Positions 43,721 to 51,287 of a DNA stretch of 64,000 bases are shown in pieces. The DNA comes from Geodermatophilus obscurus (GTDB lineage: Bacteria; Actinomycetota; Actinomycetes; Mycobacteriales; Geodermatophilaceae). The translations under genes and the position numbers were made by a program. Below the pieces are notes generated by a model. The model had not been told where the DNA came from. It saw only the letters and a program-made list of their open reading frames with translations, and did no database searches. The stretch lies in contig NZ_FOWE01000004.1 in the NCBI RefSeq assembly GCF_900115395.1, positions 1-64,000 on the forward strand, given 5' to 3'. Within the stretch, counting starts at the first letter, position 1; each line of letters begins with the position of its first letter.

Positions 43721-44353
43721 GTGGGCACGGTGGTTCTGCGCAGCAGTGAGGTCCGGCTCGACGGCGAGGCACGTCTGGGCTGGTGGTTGGTGAGCGAGGA
43801 CGGGTCGGGCCCCGGCCTGCCGGTGGAGGGTCCCTTCCCGGACCGCGCCGGTGCGGCGTGGGCCGCGGCCGGGCACGAGGCGGACCCGGGCTGCAGCCTG
43901 CGCCCCGTGTACGGGCTGCGCCGGCCCGACGGCGGGCTGCACCGCCGGCCCTCGCCGCAGGAGCTGGCGTGGCTGGCGCACCTCGGCGACCAGCTCGACC
44001 GGCTCCCCGATGACTGGGACGCCGCCCTCGACGCCGAGGACCCGCTGGCCACCCTGGTCGTCGAGGTCGCGGCGGCGCTCACCGAGGCCGGCCTCCCGCT
44101 GTGGGACGCCGCCGGCGCCGGCAGCGCGCTCGGCGGCGCGTGCCTGAGCGCCGAGCCCGGCCTCGACGGCGTCGTCGTCGGCTGGCGTCAGCACGACCGG
44201 ATGAGCGTCGAGCAGGTGCACGGCCTGGTCGCCGACATCTCCATCCAGGCCGTCATGAACCGCGCGCTGGCCGACGTGCTGTGGCTGCGCGGCCTCGACG
44301 TCACGCCGCTCGGCGGCGAGGCCGGCGGGCACGTCGTCCGCTACGCCGAGTAG
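43721..44353 (+). CDS. unrecognised family protein, paralogue A (soluble)
   Basis: This 210-residue protein is not recognised. It shares with the protein at 45236-46183 the segments GPFPDR/GPFGDR, RRPS.Q.LAWLA.LG.QLDRL.DDWD, ED.L.TL.VEV.AAL.EAGLPL and WRQHDRMSV.QV. Cys and His are few; it has no membrane segment, unlike its relatives. GTG at 43721 or 43730; upstream GGGACG favours the former. A strong hairpin follows its stop. Confidence 0.72.
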   Translation: MGTVVLRSSEVRLDGEARLGWWLVSEDGSGPGLPVEGPFPDRAGAAWAAAGHEADPGCSLRPVYGLRRPDGGLHRRPSPQELAWLAHLGDQLDRLPDDWDAALDAEDPLATLVVEVAAALTEAGLPLWDAAGAGSALGGACLSAEPGLDGVVVGWRQHDRMSVEQVHGLVADISIQAVMNRALADVLWLRGLDVTPLGGEAGGHVVRYAE

Positions 44354-44394
44354 GAGGAGGACCTCCCCGCGGGGAGGCCGTCCCGCACGTCCCC

Positions 44395-44424
44395 AGGGAC
44401 GCCGTCGACCCCGACGGCGTCCCT
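44395..44424. terminator. 13-bp hairpin after paralogue A
   Basis: Arms AGGGACGCCGTCG (44395-44407) and CGACGGCGTCCCT (44412-44424) are perfect complements with a 4-nt loop. A second perfect palindrome, CCTCCCCGCGGGGAGG, lies at 44362-44377. Confidence 0.65.
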
Positions 44425-44467
44425 GTGGCGTTCCCGGGGGCGGTACCCCGTGGCAGGTTCAGCGCGC

Positions 44468-44743
44468 ATGCCCGAGGCCGCGCTCCCCGGCGACGGGATC
44501 CACGGCGACGGGATCCACGGCGACGGGATCCACGGCGACGGGATCCACGAGGAGCGGCACCGCGACGGGTCGCTGCGCGCCCGCGGTCCCGTCGAGGGCG
44601 GACAGCCGCACGGCTACCGGGAGTGGTTCCGGCTCGACGGCACCCTGCTGCGCTCGGGCACCTCCGACGCCGGCCGGCAGACCGGCGGGTGGACGACGTA
44701 CGACCGGTCCGGCGCGCCGTACAGGACCACCTCCCTCGGCTGA
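44468..44743 (+). CDS. short MORN/YwqK-like protein with GDGIH repeats
   Basis: This 91-residue protein begins with four perfect GDGIH units (15-bp DNA repeat, residues about 8-27). It then reads RDGSLRARGPVEGGQPHGYREWFRLDG and LRSGTSDAGRQTGGWTTYDRSG, the alternating Gly/Tyr/Phe pattern of YwqK/MORN-repeat proteins. Family members are sometimes called toxin-antitoxin antitoxins; no toxin gene is adjacent. The ATG at 44468 was chosen over GTG 44450. Function unknown. Confidence 0.6.
   Translation: MPEAALPGDGIHGDGIHGDGIHGDGIHEERHRDGSLRARGPVEGGQPHGYREWFRLDGTLLRSGTSDAGRQTGGWTTYDRSGAPYRTTSLG
44489..44548 (+). repeat. four perfect 15-bp tandem repeats
   Basis: GGCGACGGGATCCAC occurs four times in a row with no mismatch, in frame, giving GDGIH repeats. 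Identity suggests recent expansion or slippage. Confidence 0.95.
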
Positions 44744-44826
44744 CCGCCGACACGCCGCGGCGGCAGGGCCGTCCGGCGTGACCACGCGCCTCCCGCGGCC
44801 CGCCACGCGGGGACGCTGACCGCGAA

Positions 44827-44888
44827 TCGACATGACGGCGACCGCAGGAGCCGGTGACCGGCCCCTGACCAGGGCGGACACAACGATC
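44827..44888 (+). promoter_or_regulatory. shared upstream element, copy 2
   Basis: TCGACATG (44827-44834), GCCGGTGACCGGC (44850-44862) and CAACGATC (44881-44888) match copy 1 at 43517 with offsets of 23 and 31 bases (copy 1: 23 and 30). The ATG at 44832 also opens a 20-codon ORF (MTATAGAGDRPLTRADTTIA), so a leader peptide cannot be ruled out. Confidence 0.45.
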
Positions 44889-45005
44889 GCATGACGCCGC
44901 CGCCGCGGGTGCCGCGAACCGGCCGGATCGCGGCCCGCCAGACCCGATGCTCTGCACGTCCCCGGCACTTCCCCGGCCGGGACGTCCGTACGGGAGGAAC
45001 CCACC

Positions 45006-45239
45006 GTGAGCGCGCCCGCACCACCGGCACCGTCCCTGCACACCCCGCTCGCCACCGACGACGGGCTGGGCATCGCCGACCTCCTCGACCTGCTCGGCCT
45101 CGAGCCCTCCGCCGACGTCCGCGACGACGAGCCCGCCGCCGTCCTCCGGCCGGCCGACGCCGTCGCCGTCGTCCGGGGCTGGGTCCGCCGCGCCGCCGAC
45201 TGGGGCTCCGGCCCCCAGCGCTCCTGGTGCGCCTGGTGA
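45006..45239 (+). CDS. small hypothetical protein, 77 aa
   Basis: This 77-residue protein has a Pro/Ala start and a helix LGIADLLDLLGLEPSADV, ending in WGSGPQRSWCAW. It is not recognised. GGGAGGA precedes the GTG. Its stop overlaps the GTG of the next gene (GTGA), so it is the first gene of an operon with paralogue B. It may be a partner subunit. Confidence 0.6.
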   Translation: MSAPAPPAPSLHTPLATDDGLGIADLLDLLGLEPSADVRDDEPAAVLRPADAVAVVRGWVRRAADWGSGPQRSWCAW

Positions 45240-46183
45240 CCGCGCCGGTCCTCCTCTGGCCCGTGGTCGCGGTGGTCGGCTTCGTCGCGGCGGCCGCCCT
45301 GGTCGTCGTGCTCGGCCGGGCCTCGACCGCCCGCTACGAGTTCGAGCGCAACCGGGTCCGGGCGCAGCAGCAGGCGCCCGCCCCCGTCCCCGCCGACGCC
45401 GGCGCGCCGGCGGGCGGCGACCTCGCCCGGGCGCGCGCCGACGTCCCGGTGCCGGGCACCGTCCCCGCGGACGGCCCGTCCGCCGCCGCGCCCGCGGCCC
45501 GTGCCGCCGTCGGCCTGGCGCCGCACCCGGCTCCCGCCCCGACCGCGCACCCCGCGGGCCGGCGGATCGCCGACGCCGGCGCGCCGGCCGCCTGGTACCT
45601 CGTCGACGGGGAGGGCGACCGCTCGGCCCCGGCTGCGCTCGCGGGCCCCTTCGGCGACCGGGTCGAGGCCGAGTGGGTGGCCCTGGCCTGCGGGATCGAG
45701 GAGGACGCCCGGGCCGTCCACGGCACCCTCCGCGAGGACGGCACCGTCGCCCGGCGCCCCTCGGCCCAGGACCGGGCCTGGCTGGCCCAGCTCGGCGAGC
45801 AGCTCGACCGGCTCGCCGACGACTGGGACGAGCTGCTCACCGACGAGGACGCGCTCACCACGCTGGCGGTCGAGGTGACCGCGGCGCTGGTCGAGGCCGG
45901 TCTGCCGCTGCACGACTGCGGCGCGGCCGAGGGCGGGGCGCCGTCGGGCGGGGTCTGCCTGACCCCGGAGCCGCTGCACGGCGGCATCCTGGTCAGCTGG
46001 CGCCAGCACGACCGGATGAGCGTCCAGCAGGTGCGCGGCGCCGCGCTCGACACCGCCGTGCAGCGGACGATGAACGAGACCCTGCAGACCCTGCTCGTGC
46101 AGTTCGGCTTCGTGGTCCAGGGGTTCGGCGACGCCGGCTGCTCCCTGGTCACCGCGATCCGCACTCACCCCTCGGCGGGATAG
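45236..46183 (+). CDS. unrecognised family protein, paralogue B (membrane-anchored)
   Basis: This 315-residue protein has an N-terminal membrane helix (about 5-27, LLWPVVAVVGFVAAAALVVV) followed by the conserved STARYEFER, a Pro/Ala-rich linker (about 45-120) and the paralogue domain (about 120-310: WYLVDGEGD, GPFGDR, RAWLAQLGEQLDRLADDWD, WRQHDRMSVQQV). The domain is shared with the gene at 43721; the TM-TARYE start with the gene beginning at 63875. Not recognised as a named family. Confidence 0.72.
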   Translation: MTAPVLLWPVVAVVGFVAAAALVVVLGRASTARYEFERNRVRAQQQAPAPVPADAGAPAGGDLARARADVPVPGTVPADGPSAAAPAARAAVGLAPHPAPAPTAHPAGRRIADAGAPAAWYLVDGEGDRSAPAALAGPFGDRVEAEWVALACGIEEDARAVHGTLREDGTVARRPSAQDRAWLAQLGEQLDRLADDWDELLTDEDALTTLAVEVTAALVEAGLPLHDCGAAEGGAPSGGVCLTPEPLHGGILVSWRQHDRMSVQQVRGAALDTAVQRTMNETLQTLLVQFGFVVQGFGDAGCSLVTAIRTHPSAG

Positions 46184-46195
46184 CGGTGCCGAGCG

Positions 46196-46222
46196 GTCAA
46201 GGTCGCCGCGGGGCGGGCCGAC
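46196..46222 (+). promoter_or_regulatory. possible sigma-28-like promoter before the GGDEF-EAL gene
   Basis: GTCA-N17-GCCGAC (46196-46222; equally TCAA-N16-GCCGAC) ends 9 bp before the ATG at 46232. It is close to the FliA-type consensus CTCA-N15/17-GCCGAA known from motile actinobacteria (one mismatch per box). No flagellar gene is seen in the window. Weak evidence. Confidence 0.3.
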
Positions 46223-46231
46223 GGAACGGTC

Positions 46232-48934
46232 ATGACGGCTGACCCCACGACCCGGACGAAGCGGCGCGGCGTCGCACTGTGGTGGTACCTCACCGCCCTC
46301 GTCGCCGTCCCGCTGGTCGGGGTGGGCGTCCTGGCCACGCTCGTCGTCGTCACGCGGGGTGCCCAGGTCGGCAGCGCCGCCCGCGCGGAGGACGCGATCC
46401 GCACGGTGGCCCAGCTCGACGCCGTCCGCGCGGCCGCCGAGCAGGAGATCCTGCCCGCGCTGGCGCTGGCGGTGATCGACGACCCGGCGGCCGCCGACGA
46501 GCTCGGCGTCTCGCCGGTCGTGCTGGGTGGGGCGCGCGGCATCGCGCTGGCCACCGTCACCGACGCCCGGGCCGTCACCGACGGGGCCCTGGCCGCGGTC
46601 CCCGCCGGCTCCCTCGGCGCCGACGTCGCCGCGCGGGTGGGCGAGACGCTGTCCCGGCTGCGCACGCGCATCGACGCGGGGGAGCTGGGTCTCAACCGGA
46701 TGTACCTGGGCTACATGGGCGTCTCCAACGAGGTGATGACCGCCGAGCGGGCCGCCGCCTCGGCCGCCGTCTCCGAGGGCGTGCCGGCCCGGACGGTGCG
46801 CGCCGTCCAGGACGTGCAGACCGTCGCCCAGCTGGCACAGGACGCCGCCCGGCAGATGCCGCTGTACCTCGGCTCCCTGTTCGCCACCGACAACACCCTG
46901 ATCGGGGCGCGGCTGGCGTGGGAGACCGGCTGGCTGTCCTACACCGACGCCAAGCGGCAGATGGGGGAGCTGTCGCAGGAGTCCCTGCGCGCCGCCTGGG
47001 AGCGGGTGGAGCGGTCGGAGCTGATGGCCGAGATGGACGCCCTGCTCACCCCCTCCGACGACCCGGTCGTGTTCGTCACCGACATCGACCGGATGACCGA
47101 CGTCCTCTTCCGCAGCAGCGACCGCGACGCGATGCTCGGGGAGCTGGTCGACACCGCCGTCGACAGCGTGCTCTCGCTGGCCGCCGCCGACCGGGAGGAG
47201 GCTGCCGACGACCTGCGCAGCACCCTCGCCCTCGGGATCGGGCTGCTGGCGGCGTCCGCGCTGGGCGCCTGGTGGCTGGGCCGCACGGTGGCCCGCTCGC
47301 TGGGCCTGCTCGCCGGCCAGGCCACCCAGATCAGCCGCGGTGAGCTGGTGGAGGTGGAGGTCCTCGGGCCGCGGGAGGTCCGCACCGTGTCCGCCGCGCT
47401 CGGGGAGGCCGTCGGGGGGCTGCGCCGGATCCAGGACCAGGCGCAGGCCGTCGCCCGCGGCGACCTCGGCGACGCCCTGCTCGAGCAGCCGCTGCCCGGC
47501 CCGCTCGGCGAGGTCGTGCACGCCTCCATCCGGCAGATCGTGACCTCGGTCCGCCAGCGCGAGGACCTGCAGTTCGCCCTCGCGCACCAGGCCACGCACG
47601 ACCCGCTCACCGAGCTGCCCAACCGGACGCAGGCCCTGACGCTGGTCACCTCCGCGCTGCACCGCGCCCGCCGGTCGGGCGCCATGACCGGTCTGCTGTT
47701 CGTCGACCTCGACGGCTTCAAGGCGGTCAACGACGGGCACGGCCACGCCGCCGGTGACACGGTGCTGCGCGAGGTCGCCGCCCGCCTGCGGTCCCTGGTG
47801 CGCCCGGGCGACGTCGTCTGCCGCCTGGGCGGGGACGAGTTCGTCGTCCTGGTCGAGCCCGTCCGCGCCGAGCGCGACCTCATGGACCTCGCCCACCGGC
47901 TCATCGCCGGCATCGGTGAGCCCGTCGACGTCCCCGGTGGGCGGGTGCGGGTCGGCGCCAGCATCGGGGTCGCGGTCGGCCGGGACGGCGGCGCGGACGC
48001 CGACGTGCTCTTCGCCGAGGCCGGGACCGCGGCCTCCCGCGCCAAGCAGCACGGCCGCGGCCGCGCCGAGATCTTCGACGAGACGCTGCGCCGCCAGCTG
48101 GCCGCGCGCGCCGAGACCGAGGCGGCGATCGCCGCGGCGCTCGACGGCGGCGGGATGCGGCTGGTCTACCAGCCGGTCGTCGACGTCGCCGGCGGGCGGC
48201 TGCACGGCTTCGAGGCGCTGCTGCGGTGGGAGCGCGACGGCGTCCCCGTCCCGCCCGACCAGTTCATCCCCGTCGCCGAGGCGTCCTCGCTCATCTGCGA
48301 CGTGGACCGGTGGGTGCTGCACGAGGCGACCCGCCAGCTCGCCGCCTGGCGGGCGCGGACGACCCCGCCGCCCGGGGCGCCGGAGCCGACCATGGCGGTC
48401 AACGTGTCGGGCCGGCACCTGACCGACCGCCGGGTCGTGGCCGACGTGGCCGGGGCGCTGGCCGCCTCCGGGCTGCCGCCGCACCTGCTCGTCCTCGAGG
48501 TCACCGAGACCGTCCTCGTCGACGATCCGGTCGCCCTGACCCACCTCGCGGAGCTGCGGGCGCTGGGGGTGGCGATCGCGATCGACGACTTCGGCACCGG
48601 CTACACCTCCATCGGGCAGCTGCGGCAGATGCCGGTCGACACCCTCAAGATCGACCGCAGTTTCGTCACGTCACCGGACCCGGGTCAGCGGGAGCTGGTG
48701 GCGCTGGTCATCCGGGCCGCGCACACCTTCGGGCTGGACGTGGTGGCCGAGGGGGTGGAGGAGCCCGAGCAGCTCGAGCGCCTGCGCGAGCAGGGGTGCG
48801 ACCACGCACAGGGCTACCTCCTCCACCGTCCGCTGCCGGCGGAGGCGGCCGGGGCCCTGCTGCGGCCGGCGACCCCGCCCGCGCTCCCGGCGCCGCGGCC
48901 GGCCGGGACGCCGCAGGCCGCGGCCACGTCCTGA
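46232..48934 (+). CDS. GGDEF-EAL cyclic-di-GMP protein
   Basis: This 900-residue protein has two membrane helices (about 16-38 and about 332-352) enclosing a nitrate-sensor-like extracytoplasmic domain. A HAMP-like segment follows, then GGDEF (about 460-620). Its RLGGDEF is intact and preceded five residues upstream by RPGD (I-site RxxD), so product inhibition is possible. The EAL domain (about 640-880) keeps EALLRW, DDFGTGYTS, KIDRSF and EGVEE, so both making and breaking c-di-GMP look possible. Directly downstream of paralogue B. Confidence 0.92.
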   Translation: MTADPTTRTKRRGVALWWYLTALVAVPLVGVGVLATLVVVTRGAQVGSAARAEDAIRTVAQLDAVRAAAEQEILPALALAVIDDPAAADELGVSPVVLGGARGIALATVTDARAVTDGALAAVPAGSLGADVAARVGETLSRLRTRIDAGELGLNRMYLGYMGVSNEVMTAERAAASAAVSEGVPARTVRAVQDVQTVAQLAQDAARQMPLYLGSLFATDNTLIGARLAWETGWLSYTDAKRQMGELSQESLRAAWERVERSELMAEMDALLTPSDDPVVFVTDIDRMTDVLFRSSDRDAMLGELVDTAVDSVLSLAAADREEAADDLRSTLALGIGLLAASALGAWWLGRTVARSLGLLAGQATQISRGELVEVEVLGPREVRTVSAALGEAVGGLRRIQDQAQAVARGDLGDALLEQPLPGPLGEVVHASIRQIVTSVRQREDLQFALAHQATHDPLTELPNRTQALTLVTSALHRARRSGAMTGLLFVDLDGFKAVNDGHGHAAGDTVLREVAARLRSLVRPGDVVCRLGGDEFVVLVEPVRAERDLMDLAHRLIAGIGEPVDVPGGRVRVGASIGVAVGRDGGADADVLFAEAGTAASRAKQHGRGRAEIFDETLRRQLAARAETEAAIAAALDGGGMRLVYQPVVDVAGGRLHGFEALLRWERDGVPVPPDQFIPVAEASSLICDVDRWVLHEATRQLAAWRARTTPPPGAPEPTMAVNVSGRHLTDRRVVADVAGALAASGLPPHLLVLEVTETVLVDDPVALTHLAELRALGVAIAIDDFGTGYTSIGQLRQMPVDTLKIDRSFVTSPDPGQRELVALVIRAAHTFGLDVVAEGVEEPEQLERLREQGCDHAQGYLLHRPLPAEAAGALLRPATPPALPAPRPAGTPQAAATS

Positions 48935-49046
48935 GCCGACGGGGGCGGCGCGTGTCCCGGTTGACCCGCACCGCCCGGCCGGGCAGCCTCCTGCCGTCCG
49001 CCCCGGACGCCGCCCGCGCGCTCCGCCCGACCGGAGGGGGGCTGCC

Positions 49047-50432
49047 GTGCGCGTCCCGCGTCGTGTCGTCGCGCTGCTCGCCGCGGGCCTGACGGCCGGG
49101 CCGGCGCTCAGCGGCTGCGCGACGGTCATCGCCGGCACCGCGTTCCCGCCCGGCGGCCCGCGCACCGACGCCACCGACGCCGACGTCCGCGTGCACCTGG
49201 CCGACCCCGGCGACGACACCGACCGGATCGCCCGCAACGCCATCGCCGACGTCCTCACCTGGTGGGAACGGACCTTCCCCGAGCTCTTCGGCGGGGACCT
49301 CGGCGCGATCGACGGCGGCTTCTGGTCCGTCGACCCGGACGAGACCGACCCCGGCGACCTGCCCGACGGCGGCTGCTTCGGCGAGGACGTCGCCGACCTG
49401 GCCGGGAACGCCTACTACTGCGGCGAGGACGACGTCGTGGTCTACGACCGGGCCTGGGTGGCGGGCCTGGCCGACGAGTACGGCCCGTTCATGGTCGCCG
49501 AGATCATGGCGCACGAGATCGCCCACGCCGTCCAGGCGCACGCCGGGATCGACGCCCCCTCGATCGTCGCCGAGACCCAGGCCGAGTGCTTCGCCGGCGC
49601 CTGGACCCGGTGGGTCGCCGACGGCTCCGCCGCGCACGTCACCGTCCGCGAGGAGGAGCTCGACCCCTACCTGCTCGGCTACCTGTACTTCGGCGACGCC
49701 GCCGGCACCGCGCCCGACGACCCCGATGCGCACGGCTCGCTGTTCGACCAGCTCTCCGCGTTCCAGGAGGGCTACGCCGAGGGGCCACGGACGTGCGCCG
49801 CCTTCGACCGGTCCCGGGTCTACACCGAGCGGGCGGCCGACCCGTCCGACGGCGGCGACCGGTCCCACCGCGAGATGGTCGCCGGTACCGACGACCTCCT
49901 GGCGACCTTCTGGCGGCGGGCGCTCACCACCGGCTTCCCCGGCACCGCCCCGCTCGGGGGCCGGCTCCGCGAGCCCGCCGTCCGCTCCGTCGGCGGCCTG
50001 CCCTGCCCGGCAGCCGGGGAGGCGCTGGACCTGTACCTCTGCCCCGCCGACGGGTCGGTCCGCTACGACTCCGCCGGTCTGCTCCGGCCGGCCCACGACG
50101 ACGTCGGCGACTTCGCGGTGACGACGCTGCTCGCCCTGCCCTACGCCCTGGCCGTCCGCGGGCAGCTCGGCCTCCCGGTCGACGACCCCGCCGCGGTCAG
50201 GGCCGCGGTGTGCGTCGCCGGGTGGCTGGCCCGGGAGATGCACCTGGGCCACCTGACGGGCACGCGGCTGCGGCTCGCGCCGGGGGACGTCGACGAGGCC
50301 GCCGTCGTCCTGCTGCGGTACGCGACCGGCCCGGCCGTCGTCCCCGGCTCGGGGCCGTCGGGCTTCGAGCTCGTCGACGCCTTCCGGCAGGGCTTCACCG
50401 ACGGCGGGGACGCCTGCGGTCTGCGGCGCTGA
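49047..50432 (+). CDS. lipoprotein neutral zinc metallopeptidase
   Basis: This 461-residue protein has lipobox LSGC (Cys24) and a zincin motif HEIAH at 156-160, in MAHEIAHAVQAHAG. The downstream Glu in ETQAECFAG (about 173) is the likely third ligand. It resembles the neutral zinc metallopeptidase family of actinobacteria (Lpps/YpfJ-like). The large C-terminal region is unrecognised and Cys rich (CAAF, LPCPA, YLCPA, AVCVA, DACGL). Active outside the membrane. GTG start. Confidence 0.85.
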   Translation: MRVPRRVVALLAAGLTAGPALSGCATVIAGTAFPPGGPRTDATDADVRVHLADPGDDTDRIARNAIADVLTWWERTFPELFGGDLGAIDGGFWSVDPDETDPGDLPDGGCFGEDVADLAGNAYYCGEDDVVVYDRAWVAGLADEYGPFMVAEIMAHEIAHAVQAHAGIDAPSIVAETQAECFAGAWTRWVADGSAAHVTVREEELDPYLLGYLYFGDAAGTAPDDPDAHGSLFDQLSAFQEGYAEGPRTCAAFDRSRVYTERAADPSDGGDRSHREMVAGTDDLLATFWRRALTTGFPGTAPLGGRLREPAVRSVGGLPCPAAGEALDLYLCPADGSVRYDSAGLLRPAHDDVGDFAVTTLLALPYALAVRGQLGLPVDDPAAVRAAVCVAGWLAREMHLGHLTGTRLRLAPGDVDEAAVVLLRYATGPAVVPGSGPSGFELVDAFRQGFTDGGDACGLRR

Positions 50433-50438
50433 GGGGGC

Positions 50439-51287
50439 TCAGCCCGCTTCGTCGAGGAAGCCGTCGACCACCGGGGCGAGCTCGGGGGCCTCGGTGACCA
50501 GCGCGAGGTGGCCGCCGCCGTAGAGGTGCAGCCGGGCGCGCGGGATGCCGCGGGCCAGGATGCGGGCGTTGACCGACGGGATGATCGGGTCGTCGTCGCC
50601 GGAGAGCACCAGCGTGGGCTGCCGGATGAGCGACAGGAACGGCAGGCTGCTCCAGCCCGCCGACGCGGCCAGCTGGTAGTAGTAGCCGCGCCGCGGGCCC
50701 AGCCGGCTGTGCGCGTGCAGCGTCCGCGCCGCCCGCGCCGGGTCGGTCCGCACGCTGCCGCCGTAGAGCTCGCCGGCGATCCGCGTGGCGTAGCCGGGGT
50801 CGCGGTGCCGCCGCGGCGTGAGCATGTGCGAGAGGACCCGTGGCGAGGCGGGCACCATCAGCGACCCGGTGCCGGTGGCCGCCAGCACCAGCCGGCGGCA
50901 CCGGCGGCGGTGCTGGACGGCGAAGTGCTGGGCCAGGCCCCCGCCCCACGACAGCCCGAGGACGTCGACCTCGTCGTCGTGGCCGAGGCGGCGCAGCAGC
51001 CCCGACACCACCGGCGTCAGCGTGGCCAGCACGTACGGCACGACGGGCGGGGGCGAGCCGCCCACGCCGGGGACGTCGAAGCGGACGACGGTGCGGCGGG
51101 GGTCGAGCGCGTCGACGAGGGGCTGCAGCACCTCGAGGCTGGCGCCGATGCCGTTCATCAGCACCAGCGGGGGACGCGACCCGTCGCCGCGCCGCTCGGC
51201 CACCCGCAGCGTCCGGCCGCCGGCGGTCAGCGTCCGGACGGTGTCCGCGCGGCCCCGGCGGGGCTGCGGTTCACTTGTCGAAGACAT
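50439..51287 (-). CDS. phaZ: poly(3-hydroxyalkanoate) depolymerase-like alpha/beta hydrolase
   Basis: This 282-residue alpha/beta hydrolase has LMNGIGASLEV (about 43-53), the nucleophile elbow LGLSWGGG (about 109-116), a catalytic Asp in SGDDDPI and a His in GGGHLAL. It resembles intracellular PHA depolymerases of the Pseudomonas PhaZ type. Overlapping the phaC-type gene by 17 bp in the same direction, it probably mobilises the stored polymer. Other esterase roles cannot be excluded. Confidence 0.85.
   Translation of the reverse strand: MSSTSEPQPRRGRADTVRTLTAGGRTLRVAERRGDGSRPPLVLMNGIGASLEVLQPLVDALDPRRTVVRFDVPGVGGSPPPVVPYVLATLTPVVSGLLRRLGHDDEVDVLGLSWGGGLAQHFAVQHRRRCRRLVLAATGTGSLMVPASPRVLSHMLTPRRHRDPGYATRIAGELYGGSVRTDPARAARTLHAHSRLGPRRGYYYQLAASAGWSSLPFLSLIRQPTLVLSGDDDPIIPSVNARILARGIPRARLHLYGGGHLALVTEAPELAPVVDGFLDEAG

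Noticed and set aside
40952..44353. A 1133-codon open frame on the plus strand
   Set aside because: Only the last 210 codons (from 43721) look like a protein; the rest is antisense to VOC, GNAT and P450 genes.
44489..44548. CRISPR array or restriction-site cluster
   Set aside because: Repeats are contiguous with no spacers and lie in frame in a coding sequence.
44459..48544. A 1361-codon open frame on the minus strand
   Set aside because: It lies antisense to several well-supported genes, has Arg/Gly/Asp-biased composition and no domain; typical shadow frame in high-GC DNA.
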